Shown: one piece after another, positions 16,755 to 24,766 of the stretch
Layout of the letters: every line of letters starts with the position of its first letter
Position numbering within the stretch: position 1 is the stretch's first letter
Assembly: GCA_016278325.1 (NCBI GenBank)
Contig: JADQCB010000007.1
Coordinates: 111,652-175,651, forward strand
DNA length: 64,000 nucleotides
Reading direction: 5' to 3'
Source: Actibacterium sp.
GTDB taxonomy: Bacteria; Pseudomonadota; Alphaproteobacteria; Rhodobacterales; Rhodobacteraceae
The notes under the pieces: generated by a model
What the model saw: only the letters and a program-made list of their open reading frames with translations
Databases searched by the model: none
What the model was told of the DNA's origin: nothing
Program-made: the position numbers and the translations under genes

Positions 16755-18236
16755 TTAGCGGAACAGCGCCAGGATGCTCTGCGGTGCCTGGTTGGCAATG
16801 GAGAGCGCCTGGGTGCCCAACTGCTGTTGCACCTGGAGCGCCTGAAGCCGGGCCGAGGCGGCCTCCATGTCGGCATCGACAAGCGTGCCGATCCCCGATT
16901 TCAGCGAATCCGTCAGCTTGGTGATGAAATCGTTTTGGGTCGCGATCCGCCCCTCGGAGGAACCGAAGGCGGCCGCAGCGTCGATCGAGTTGCTGATCAG
17001 GGTCTCGATATTGTCGAGCGCGTCCGAGGCGCCGGCATTGGTGGTGACATCGATATTGTCCAGGCCGAACAACCCGCCAGAGGCCTTGCCGCCGGAAACG
17101 CCGACCGCGGAGAAGGACATGCTGGCACTGCCGGTTCCGTCGTTATCGACTTTCAGAACCGCCTGCCCCGAGTTGTTGGTGGTGACCGTGGTGCTGACCC
17201 CGGTGAGCCCGGCCGCGTCGATTGCCGCCTTCAGGCCCTTGGCAACGTCGGAAAAGCTTTCGTTCTTTCCGGCGATGTATTCATAGGAATCGGACCCGAC
17301 CGTGACCTTGTAGCCATCGCCCTCGTTCACCTTGGCAGAGGCCGAGAAGGTAACGTTTTCGGCGCGTTCGGCGATGCTGGTCGCGCTTGCCGTTGCCCCG
17401 GTTGCGGCAAGCGACACGGCCTCGAAAGAGCGGGCAGAGGAAATGTTGATCTGGTTGGCGTTCGTTCCGTCGATCGCGGCGCTGATGCCTTTCAGGCCCA
17501 GGGCGTTGATCGCGCCGCTGATGGTCGTGGCCGCGGCATCCTGGTCGCCGGTAAGATCGCCGGCCGCGAAGGAAAGGGTCGTGCCCGCGATGGTCACCGA
17601 AACCGCGTTATCGGTCATGTCGGCATCGGTCGCGATGGTCACGTTGGCCATGTTGCCGGTATCGGTCACGGTTGCCGCGCTGGCGGTGGCATTGGCGTTG
17701 AGCGAGGTGCCCGAGCCGTATGTGCCCGCGCTGGTGGTCAGGTCCTGCCGCGCGACATTGATGTTCGAGGCGGTAACGGTGCCGTCGTTTCCGCGGTCCA
17801 GCGACGACAGGATCTCGACCCCTTCGGTTCCCTTGACCAGGTTCAGCCCGTTGAACTGTGCCGCCCCGACGACCGAGTTGATCTGGTCCCGCAGGGCCGA
17901 GATGTCGGTCTGGATCTTCTCGCGGTCAACATTGCTTTGCTGCGCGGCAACGACCTTGCCCTTGATTTCGGTCAACAGGTCGGTGACGGTCTCAGACGCC
18001 TGCCGGGCCACCGCCACGGTGGATTCCCCAAGCGACAGGCTGTCCGATATGGCCTTGAAGCCGTTCACGTCCGCCTCCATCACCTTGGAAATCGCCCAGA
18101 CCGCGGCATTGTCTTTCGCCGAGCCCACCGTCTTGCCGGTCGAAATCTCGGCCTGCGTCTGCTTCAGGTTGTCGTTGATCCCCTTCAGGGTTTGCAGGGC
18201 GACCATCGCGCTGTTGTTGGTCAGAATACTCGACAT
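16755..18236 (-). CDS. fliC: Flagellin FliC
   Basis: Filament subunit, exported through the flagellar type III system. The ATG at 18236 follows an AGGAAG site; an earlier in-frame start lacks support. The 493 residues have conserved D0/D1 ends: N-terminal SILTNNSAMVALQTLKGIND and the LRDQINSVVGAAQFNGLNL motif (about 116-134), and the C-terminal FITKLTDSLKSGIGTLVDADM to LSIANQAPQSILALF. The variable centre (about 165-400) holds two repeated modules resembling flagellin IN motifs (about 211-280 and 305-378). Roseobacter flagellins are often shorter, so the expanded centre is notable. Regulation by FlaF/FlbT is inferred from the adjacent genes. Confidence 0.96.
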   Translation of the reverse strand: MSSILTNNSAMVALQTLKGINDNLKQTQAEISTGKTVGSAKDNAAVWAISKVMEADVNGFKAISDSLSLGESTVAVARQASETVTDLLTEIKGKVVAAQQSNVDREKIQTDISALRDQINSVVGAAQFNGLNLVKGTEGVEILSSLDRGNDGTVTASNINVARQDLTTSAGTYGSGTSLNANATASAATVTDTGNMANVTIATDADMTDNAVSVTIAGTTLSFAAGDLTGDQDAAATTISGAINALGLKGISAAIDGTNANQINISSARSFEAVSLAATGATASATSIAERAENVTFSASAKVNEGDGYKVTVGSDSYEYIAGKNESFSDVAKGLKAAIDAAGLTGVSTTVTTNNSGQAVLKVDNDGTGSASMSFSAVGVSGGKASGGLFGLDNIDVTTNAGASDALDNIETLISNSIDAAAAFGSSEGRIATQNDFITKLTDSLKSGIGTLVDADMEAASARLQALQVQQQLGTQALSIANQAPQSILALFR

Positions 18237-18262
18237 CGTAGCTGCTTCCTTCTCTCGCACAT

Positions 18263-18275
18263 GGCGCTTTGCGCC
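18263..18275 (-). promoter_or_regulatory. Stem-loop in the fliC 5' leader
   Basis: GGCGC-AAA-GCGCC forms a 5-bp stem with a 3-base loop, about 27 bases before the fliC ATG and just before the AGGAAG ribosome site in the minus-strand transcript. Because FlbT acts on flagellin leaders in Caulobacter, this is a candidate regulatory structure. The same 13-mer also occurs at 50750-50762, so it may be coincidental. Confidence 0.35.
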
Positions 18276-18375
18276 GGAACAATGCCGCGGAATGCGGCGG
18301 AAATGGTGCTTTGCCCGTGCGGCTTGCGTGCCGCGCCACCCCGTCTGGAATGCAGGGGCAGACTCGCGGCCAAGT

Positions 18376-18391
18376 GCTAAGAACTCGCTAA
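18376..18391. promoter_or_regulatory. CtrA-like box upstream of fliC
   Basis: Read on the minus strand the site is TTAG, seven bases, TTAGC, about 140 bases before the fliC start in a 196-bp intergenic gap. It keeps the 11-bp period of the CtrA consensus TTAA-N7-TTAAC but replaces the fourth base of each half. Assigned by analogy with the boxes at flgB/fliI and flgJ/fliK. Confidence 0.32.
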
Positions 18392-18432
18392 ACGGTGCTG
18401 GTCGGACCTGTCGGATTTGAATCGAAGGCCGG

Positions 18433-18774
18433 TCAGGCCCTGCGCTCCAGCCGACTGGCGCCCCGGTTCAGGCAGTTACGCTGGCCATGGCTGTCATAAG
18501 TGTCCAGCGGCGGCCCGCCGTTGCGGATCTCGTCGATCTGCGCTTGCGCGGCGGCCGCCCCGCGCCTGACCGCCTCCAGCAGGCGCGAATTTCGTACGAC
18601 CTGGTCGCGCAATCGGTCGAGCGTCGGGCGCGTGTATCGGTCTCGCTGAAGCCGCGTCATCAGGCGCGTCTTCTCGTCGGTCAGCGGCGCCAATTGATCC
18701 AGCGCCCCGGTGCGAAGCGCCTTTCTTTCCCGCTCCAGAAGCGCGTGCAAGGCGCGCACCGGGTCATGTGCCAT
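18433..18774 (-). CDS. FlgN-like small flagellar chaperone candidate
   Basis: A 113-residue, strongly helical, basic protein. The ATG at 18774 overlaps the end of the upstream rod-binding gene and is preferred over a longer in-frame start. Seen: ALHALLERERKALRTGALDQLAPLTDEKTRLM (about 8-40), which has the pattern of the FlgN family N-terminal helix, followed by a second helix (about 45-85). FlgN is the cytosolic export chaperone for the hook-junction proteins FlgK and FlgL. Those genes are not in this window, so the call rests on pattern and on its position between the flgJ-like gene and fliC. Confidence 0.68.
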   Translation of the reverse strand: MAHDPVRALHALLERERKALRTGALDQLAPLTDEKTRLMTRLQRDRYTRPTLDRLRDQVVRNSRLLEAVRRGAAAAQAQIDEIRNGGPPLDTYDSHGQRNCLNRGASRLERRA

Positions 18775-19042
18775 CCGCACGCTCCTTGAGGGCTTCGAAC
18801 AGGTGTTCGGCCAGGCCAATCCCGCCGGTCTTGACCATTTCCCGAGCCTGTGCACGGCGCTTGAAAGAGCTGAACTGTTCTTCCCCGGCACCGCCGCCAA
18901 AGGCGTCGCGTGCCTTCCCGAAGCCGGCCGATTTCAGCATCTCGGCCATGAAATTCGCCTCCAGCTCACGCGCGAGTCGATGCAATTTCATGTCACGGCC
19001 GGTGGCCGTGGTTGCGATATTCGCGGCAGAAATCTCTGGCAT
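18764..19042 (-). CDS. Rod-binding protein, FlgJ N-terminal domain type
   Basis: A 92-residue protein that matches only the rod-capping half of FlgJ; the muramidase half is absent, as usual in alphaproteobacteria. Seen: KLHRLARELEANFMAEMLKSAGFG (core about 19-42) and EEQFSSFKRRAQAREMVKTGGIGLAEHLFEAL, the Rod-binding domain pattern. The ATG at 19042 has a GAGGG site at suitable spacing. The wall-cutting activity missing here may be supplied by the lytic transglycosylase at 4013. It overlaps the flgN-like gene and is divergent from fliK. Confidence 0.85.
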   Translation of the reverse strand: MPEISAANIATTATGRDMKLHRLARELEANFMAEMLKSAGFGKARDAFGGGAGEEQFSSFKRRAQAREMVKTGGIGLAEHLFEALKERADGT

Positions 19043-19091
19043 CGGAAATTCCCTCAATTGCGACGGGTTTTCCGGGTTATGGTCATGGATC

Positions 19092-19107
19092 GGTAAAGAA
19101 GTGGTAA
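19092..19107. promoter_or_regulatory. CtrA-like box in the flgJ-like/fliK divergent promoter
   Basis: Read on the minus strand the site is TTAC, seven bases, TTACC; on the plus strand it is a GGTAA repeat with an 11-bp period. Spacing equals that of CtrA boxes, with the fourth base of each half changed. It lies about 50 bp from each divergent start. Confidence 0.32.
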
Positions 19108-19158
19108 CTTCCGGGCTGCAAGACTGAGCGGTATCGAAGCCACGAACCCGAGGATGAA

Positions 19159-21429
19159 ATGCCGAATGCCGTTCGCCCAGAAGGGGCATTTACGGGCGCT
19201 TCGCCCGCCGGTCGGGTTGCGTCTTTCGCGCCGGGCAGTGCCGGGGCGATGAGGGCCAGCTTCGCCGACGCAATGGGCCTTCACACGGAAAAGGGCTTGG
19301 CCAATGCCCATGGGGGCGACAACGGTCCGGCCCGCGGCGCCGCCGTGAAAACCGGCGATCGGCTTGCCCCGGCGCCGGGTCCGCAGGCGACCAGGCGGGC
19401 GACCAATCCGACCGATCCGCGGATCGTCGGCGTGATTGCCCCCGGGGCGCGCGGGGCAAATGCCGAGATTATCGGAAGGCCGGAAATCCGGGTCGTGACG
19501 TCGGAATCCGACCCTGGCGCCGAACGCCCTGCCGCAGGGTCCGATTCCGACGTGCTTTCCGTCGAGGATGCGGCGGCCGCACCGTCGATGGCATGGAACG
19601 CAATTGCGGTTCCGGTAAAACGCGACGATCCGATCCCGGACGTTTCGAAGGGCCGCGTCGATGCCGAATCCTTTGCGGAAAACGCCGTCATGGCAGAGCC
19701 TTCCGCCGAGATCGGCAAGGATCCGGTGCGCAGTGTCATGCAAGACCCGGCGCGACCGGACAGGGCGGTCGCGCCCGTCGCGCTTGGCGGTGTCGAACCA
19801 ACGTTCACGGCAATGGACTCGTCGGGCAAGATGCCTTCCGGCGGTGCCGTCGATCAACCGGGGACAAGGGGCCAAACGCGCGGGCATCCAACCGGGGATA
19901 CGGCCCCGGTGAACAGGGCGATAATCCGGTCGATCGACCCGATCGCACCCGAGAAAACCCTTTCGGCGGGCGACAGCCTTTCACCTCCGTCAGTCGGCCA
20001 GGCGGCGACGCGAATCAGAAAATCCGCTCCCCCCCTCCTGCAAGAGGCAAGTGCCCCGGTTCCGCCCAATGCGCCCATCGCCTCTGGCGGTGATCCCGGG
20101 TCTGATCGGAAACCCGATATCCGGCTGGCGCGGCCGGCTGGCCAGGCTGAGGGCGCTATCCGGAGCGCGCCTCATGGCGGGACGCGCGCCGATGCGATCG
20201 GGCACAATCAGGCCGACAGGGCTGAATTCGCAACCGGGGCACGAAACGAAAGTGCCAGGGAGGTGGACCGGACGACGCTTCAGCCGGGCGCGGTGGCGGG
20301 AAGGGCAGATCATGCCTGGCCCGCCTCACCGGACCGGCGGCACGCCAAGGGCTTCGTAACGCAACAGACGCGCCCGGGCGACGGAACGAAATCCGTCTCG
20401 ACGGGAAAGCTGGCGGCCGAATCCGAACTGGACGTGCCGCGCGCGCTGACCACCGAACTCCGTTCGAGACAGCAAAACGAAAGGGCAGGGCTGGTCGCGC
20501 CACGCTCTGCCGTGGCAGTTCCGGCCGAGGGCGGGTCCAGGCTGGCGCAAAAGGACAGTGTAGAGACGAAGCCGTCGGCAAGGGTGATCGCTTCGGTATC
20601 GGGCGACGGCGGTGATGCGCCCGAATTGCCGCGGCCTGCCTCGGATCCGCTTGGCCAGGCAAAGGCCCGGGCGGAAAATGATCGGGCCTCGGCGCGCGCC
20701 ACGGATGCGAAAGACATGATGCGCGCGAACCCTGCGCGGGGAAAATTATCGGCGTTGGTGCCGGCGGGAGCGGTTTTCGACCACGGCGCCGCACGATTGC
20801 CCGAAAGATTGCCCGCCCCGCCTGGCGAGATGCGGCCGGAGCATGCATCCTCGCCAGAGCCGGCAAGAGCAGAATCGCAAGCCACAAACCGCATGTCGGT
20901 GAGTGGCGCGATTGCGATCGGCAGCCTCTCCGGTCCGCAACCCGATATGGCGTCACCGGAATTCCACGTTCAGGCAACCGCGCCGCCCGCCGGCCCCGAA
21001 GGCCCGCGCAGCGCCTCACCGCCTGCCCCGCCCGGGCCGCCGCCGCAACCGGTTCTCAACCAGATGGCCGTTGCCCTGCATCAGGCGCCGAACAACAGCG
21101 TCGATCTGAGCCTCCGCCCGGAGGAGCTGGGGCGACTGCGCATGACCCTGTCGCCGGGCGAATCCGGAATCACGGTCACGATCACCGCCTTCCGGCCGGA
21201 AACCGCCGATCTGTTCCGGCGCCATGCCGATACGCTCGCCCAGGAATTCAAGGATCTCGGTTACCGGGATGTGCGTTTCAATTTCGATGGATCCGGCCAG
21301 CACGGAAAGTCCGCGCCGCAAGCGCCCCCCGACCTGCCCGACCCCGCAACGTTGGCATCAGCCGCGCAGGCGCCGCAATCGCCGCCACCGGCCGTCATGC
21401 CGACCGATCGGCTGGATATTCGGCTTTGA
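19159..21429 (+). CDS. fliK: Flagellar hook-length control protein FliK
   Basis: FliK measures the hook during export and triggers the FlhB specificity switch. The 756-residue protein has a very long, low-complexity Pro/Ala/Arg/Asp-rich N-terminal region (about 1-620). The conserved C-terminal FliK domain follows (about 625-715: NNSVDLSLRPEELGRLRMTL, then GITVTITAFRPETADLFRRH and LAQEFKDLGYRDVRFNF), then a Pro-rich tail. It is longer than many FliK proteins, and ruler length may relate to hook length. A GAGG site precedes the ATG. It is 12 bp upstream of flgD and divergent from the flgJ-like gene. Confidence 0.9.
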   Translation: MPNAVRPEGAFTGASPAGRVASFAPGSAGAMRASFADAMGLHTEKGLANAHGGDNGPARGAAVKTGDRLAPAPGPQATRRATNPTDPRIVGVIAPGARGANAEIIGRPEIRVVTSESDPGAERPAAGSDSDVLSVEDAAAAPSMAWNAIAVPVKRDDPIPDVSKGRVDAESFAENAVMAEPSAEIGKDPVRSVMQDPARPDRAVAPVALGGVEPTFTAMDSSGKMPSGGAVDQPGTRGQTRGHPTGDTAPVNRAIIRSIDPIAPEKTLSAGDSLSPPSVGQAATRIRKSAPPLLQEASAPVPPNAPIASGGDPGSDRKPDIRLARPAGQAEGAIRSAPHGGTRADAIGHNQADRAEFATGARNESAREVDRTTLQPGAVAGRADHAWPASPDRRHAKGFVTQQTRPGDGTKSVSTGKLAAESELDVPRALTTELRSRQQNERAGLVAPRSAVAVPAEGGSRLAQKDSVETKPSARVIASVSGDGGDAPELPRPASDPLGQAKARAENDRASARATDAKDMMRANPARGKLSALVPAGAVFDHGAARLPERLPAPPGEMRPEHASSPEPARAESQATNRMSVSGAIAIGSLSGPQPDMASPEFHVQATAPPAGPEGPRSASPPAPPGPPPQPVLNQMAVALHQAPNNSVDLSLRPEELGRLRMTLSPGESGITVTITAFRPETADLFRRHADTLAQEFKDLGYRDVRFNFDGSGQHGKSAPQAPPDLPDPATLASAAQAPQSPPPAVMPTDRLDIRL

Positions 21430-21441
21430 AAGGAATGCCCA

Positions 21442-22125
21442 ATGAACGTCACGCAACCCGCCCCGGCCGGGCAGACCCGGCCCGAACCGACATCCGGGAC
21501 GAAGGACAACGGCAAGCCTGTCATAAGCTCGGATTTCGAGACATTCCTGAACATGTTGACGACACAGCTTCAGAACCAGGACCCGTTGAACCCGGTCAAG
21601 TCGACGGATTTCGCGGTTCAACTGGCCACTTTCTCGAATGTCGAGCAGCAGGTGCAGACGAACAAGATCCTGTCCGGTCTCGCAAGTCAGCTCGGGGCTG
21701 CCGGCATGTCCGAATATGCCGGCTGGGTGGGAAAGGAGGCACGGGTTGTCGCCCCGGTTGTCTATGACGGAACTCCGGTAACGTTCGACCCGGCACCGGA
21801 CCCGGCGGCAAAACGGGCCGAACTGGTGGTGCGCAACGCTGACGGCGACGTGGTGCAGCGATTGGACATCGGCGTGTCGGGTCAGCCGTTGGAATGGAGC
21901 GGCCTGACCGAAAGCGGCGCGCGGCTGCCCGACGGCACATACAATTTCGAAATTGAAAGCTTCGACGAAACCGGTGCGATCAACAGCGCGCAGCCGCCGA
22001 TATATGCCACGATTTCCGAGGCGCGCATCGAGGATGGCAAACCGGTCCTGGTTCTGGACGGGGGAAGTCGAGTCTCGGTCGACGATGTAACCGGTTTGCG
22101 CGATCCCGGGGGGCCGGCGATTTGA
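21442..22125 (+). CDS. flgD: Flagellar hook cap protein FlgD
   Basis: FlgD is the scaffold that caps the growing hook. The 227-residue sequence has the FlgD N-terminal signature (SSDFETFLNMLTTQLQNQDPLNP, core about 29-51, and STDFAVQLATFSNVEQQVQ, about 54-72). A FlgD Ig/Tudor-like region follows, with ESGARLPDGTYNFEIESFDE at about 152-171. AAAGGAATG provides the ribosome site. fliK-flgD is a conserved pair. The hook gene flgE is not downstream; the flagellar island ends here. Confidence 0.96.
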   Translation: MNVTQPAPAGQTRPEPTSGTKDNGKPVISSDFETFLNMLTTQLQNQDPLNPVKSTDFAVQLATFSNVEQQVQTNKILSGLASQLGAAGMSEYAGWVGKEARVVAPVVYDGTPVTFDPAPDPAAKRAELVVRNADGDVVQRLDIGVSGQPLEWSGLTESGARLPDGTYNFEIESFDETGAINSAQPPIYATISEARIEDGKPVLVLDGGSRVSVDDVTGLRDPGGPAI

Positions 22126-22238
22126 TCGCCGCGTTCGAGGGGGCGATCGAGGAATCGTGCCTGTCCGAATGGGCATCGCATCGGCAGGTTGCGAGGCTGT
22201 CCCGAGGCGCCGGCGCGCTGGGATTGCCGCGACCAGGG

Positions 22239-23432
22239 TCAGCCATTGCCCAATATTCCCCGGGCGACCAGGGACTCGATGGTGGCCGCGTCGAAACCGG
22301 CCGCGCGCAATGTCTGTCTTCCGTGCTCGCCAAGGTCGGGGACGGTCTGGCGCACGGATAGCGGGGTTTCGGAAAACTTGACGGGAAACCCCGTCATCAT
22401 CACCTCGCCATGGCCGGGATGAGGGATTTTCAGTACCATTACCTGCGCCGCAACCTGCGGGTCCGACAGCGCCTCGGTCAGGCCCTGCACCCGTCCCGAT
22501 GGCACCCCCGCGGCGTTCAGTCTTGCGATCCACTCATCCTGCGTGCCCTCGGCCAGGGCAGCGTCGATCAGGGCATTGAGTTCGGCGCGGTTCTGTAACC
22601 GCTGCGCATTCGTCGCAAATCGGGGATCCTCCAGCAGGTCATCAAGGCCCAATGTCGCGAGAAACCGGCGAACGATGACATCGGTTGAAGGGGCCACCGC
22701 AATATCGCCATCGCGGGTGCGGAACAGGCCATAGGGTGCGGCGATCGGGTGATCGTTCCCGGTTGGTACCGGGTCGCGGCCGGTGACAAGCGCATTCGAG
22801 GACAGATAGGCCATCATCGACAGCATGGACATCATCATCGACGCCTCGACCCGTTGCGCCGGCCCGCCGGCCTCGCGCCCCCGCAGCGCGGCGACGGCCC
22901 CGAGCGCCGCGTAGAGACCGGCCACCAGATCGGTGATCGGCGGTGCTGTGCGCAGCGGGCCGGTTTCGGGCGTGCCATTCGTGGACATGTATCCCGACAT
23001 CGCCTGGGCGATGAAGTCGAAGGCGGGGCGATCGGCGTAAGGGCCGCTGCTGCCATATCCGTTCACGCTGGCCACGATCAGGTCGGGATTGATTTCATGC
23101 AGGCGCGATTCGGTCAGGCCCATCTTGGCCAGGACGCCGGGGCGGAAATTTTCGGTCAGGATATCGGCGTCGGCCAGCAGCCGCTCCAGCACTTCAACCC
23201 CGTCGGGCGCGCGCAGGTCAAGCTCCACCGACTTCTTGTTGCGGTTGAAGGCCGCGAAGTACCACGACAGCCCGTCGACGATATGCCCCTGTTTTCGTAC
23301 GGGATCGCCGCCGGGGGATTCGATCTTGATCACCTCGGCGCCGAGATCGCCGAGGATCATCGCGCAGAACGGGCCGGAAAGGATGCGCGTCAGGTCGATG
23401 ACCCGCACGCCGGAAAGGGGCAGGGCGCTCAT
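22239..23432 (-). CDS. Class III CoA-transferase (CaiB/BaiF family)
   Basis: Transfers CoA between carboxylic acids in the cytosol; the substrate cannot be read from sequence. The 397-residue protein starts with the family motif LSGVRVIDLTRILSGPFCAMILGDLGAEVIKIE and keeps the catalytic Asp (Asp139 in RPAFDFIAQAMSG). The C-terminal part has GVPSGRVQGLTEALSDPQV, also typical. Its ATG overlaps the stop of the HMG-CoA-lyase-type gene, so the two are co-translated and probably act in series: the transferase activates an acid and the lyase cleaves the CoA ester. Family length is normal. Confidence 0.93.
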   Translation of the reverse strand: MSALPLSGVRVIDLTRILSGPFCAMILGDLGAEVIKIESPGGDPVRKQGHIVDGLSWYFAAFNRNKKSVELDLRAPDGVEVLERLLADADILTENFRPGVLAKMGLTESRLHEINPDLIVASVNGYGSSGPYADRPAFDFIAQAMSGYMSTNGTPETGPLRTAPPITDLVAGLYAALGAVAALRGREAGGPAQRVEASMMMSMLSMMAYLSSNALVTGRDPVPTGNDHPIAAPYGLFRTRDGDIAVAPSTDVIVRRFLATLGLDDLLEDPRFATNAQRLQNRAELNALIDAALAEGTQDEWIARLNAAGVPSGRVQGLTEALSDPQVAAQVMVLKIPHPGHGEVMMTGFPVKFSETPLSVRQTVPDLGEHGRQTLRAAGFDAATIESLVARGILGNG

Positions 23433-24385
23433 CCTGCGGCCGTCACGGTCATTTCGGGGTCGTGCCGTTTCAAACGGGGTCCGGCCTTCAGCACCTGCCC
23501 AGGCAGGGGGCGCCCGACGATTTCCTGGGTCAAGGACGCCGCGGCGATCATCCGGTCCAGGTCGACGCCGGTTTCAAACCCGCTTTCCTGCAACAGGTAA
23601 ACCAGATCCTCGGTGCAGATGTTTCCCGTCGCGCCGGCGGCGAAGGGGCAGCCGCCGAGCCCCCCGACCGAGGCGTCGTAATGGGTCACGCCCTCGGCCA
23701 GCCCGGTCATCACGCAGGCCAGGCCGACACCGCGGGTGTTGTGGAAATGCAGATGGATATCGAGCCCCGGCGCCGCGTCGCGGATGGCGTGGATCGCGGC
23801 ACGCACCGTCAGCGGTGTGGCCATGCCCGTGGTGTCGCCAAGCGCGACACTTCCCGCCCCGAGATCCTGATATCGGCGCGCAATGCGCGCGACTTGCTGT
23901 GCCGGCACGTCCCCCTCGAAGGGGCAACCGAAGGCGGTGGCGATCCCCCCCTCGATCACCACGCCCGCCTTGTGGAGTGTCTCGAATACCGCCTCGAATT
24001 CCGACAGCGACTGGTCCACGGGGCGGTTCACATTTTTCCGGTTATGCGTTTCCGAGGCCGACACGACCGTGTGCACGGCATCGACGCCCGCTTCGGCCGC
24101 GCGCTCGGCGCCGCGCAGATTGGGCACGAGCGCGGAAACCCAAGCGCCCTCGGGCCGGTCGATCCCGGCAAGCACCTCTTTTGCATCCGCCAATTGCGGC
24201 ACCGCCCGGGGACTGACGAAAGAGGTCACCTGGATATGGCGAAGCCCGGCCGCGAACAGGGCGTTGACGACCTCGATCTTGCGCGCGGTCGGGATAAAGA
24301 CCTTCTCGTTCTGAAATCCATCGCGCGGACCGACCTCGCAAATGGTGATCTTGCTGCCTTCGGGGACAGCTTCGGCATGTGGCAT
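23429..24385 (-). CDS. HMG-CoA lyase family protein
   Basis: Predicted to cleave a 3-hydroxy-3-methyl-acyl-CoA or related CoA ester (HMG-CoA gives acetyl-CoA and acetoacetate). The ATG at 24385 has GGAAGG upstream; an upstream in-frame extension of 119 codons looks non-coding. The 318-residue TIM-barrel protein keeps ICEVGPRDGFQNE (Arg21, Asp22), HLHFHNTRG metal-binding histidines and the family loop GGLGGCPFAAGATGN with Cys246. DGFQNE replaces the more common DGLQNE. Citramalyl-CoA-like lyase activity is an alternative, as substrate ranges differ within the family. Confidence 0.92.
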   Translation of the reverse strand: MPHAEAVPEGSKITICEVGPRDGFQNEKVFIPTARKIEVVNALFAAGLRHIQVTSFVSPRAVPQLADAKEVLAGIDRPEGAWVSALVPNLRGAERAAEAGVDAVHTVVSASETHNRKNVNRPVDQSLSEFEAVFETLHKAGVVIEGGIATAFGCPFEGDVPAQQVARIARRYQDLGAGSVALGDTTGMATPLTVRAAIHAIRDAAPGLDIHLHFHNTRGVGLACVMTGLAEGVTHYDASVGGLGGCPFAAGATGNICTEDLVYLLQESGFETGVDLDRMIAAASLTQEIVGRPLPGQVLKAGPRLKRHDPEMTVTAAG

Positions 24386-24766
24386 GGGGCTTCCTTTCCA
24401 TGTGACGGCGCATGACCGGCAATCCGTGGCGATCCTGAGTCCGTCGGCCGGATTTTGGGCACGACCCGGGCAGGGCGGCAAGGGTGTCCGGACATTGTCA
24501 GGATCCTGCGCATTGCATCCTCTGCGGGGGTTGACAGGCATGGCGGCACCTGCCGTCCGTTGGCCCGGGTGGAAATATATTTTTAAAACAGTATTTTGCG
24601 GCGAATGCGCCTGGCCGGAATGCCAACCCGGAACATGCCGACAGGCATCGCAGTCAGGGATGCTGCCATCACGATATGTGTCATCTTTTTCCGCGATTGT
24701 CAGCGATGTCTTGCAATCGAAAATTCCTTGGCGTTTGCTCAACTCACTTTTTTGGGAGGACGAGAA
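24386..24766. other. 381-bp divergent regulatory region, HMG-CoA lyase / tctC
   Basis: No supported gene. The region separates the two divergent transcription units and contains a sharply AT-rich island (about 24571-24597) in otherwise GC-rich DNA, including the perfect palindrome AAATATATTT at 24573-24582. This is a plausible promoter/operator, possibly for the LysR protein encoded after tctA. A second AT-richer stretch at about 24700-24745 precedes tctC. No confident -35/-10 pair could be assigned. Confidence 0.5.

Noticed and set aside
16665..18380. Plus-strand open frame of about 570 codons opposite fliC
   Set aside because: Mirror of the repetitive flagellin gene; fliC on the other strand has complete conserved ends.
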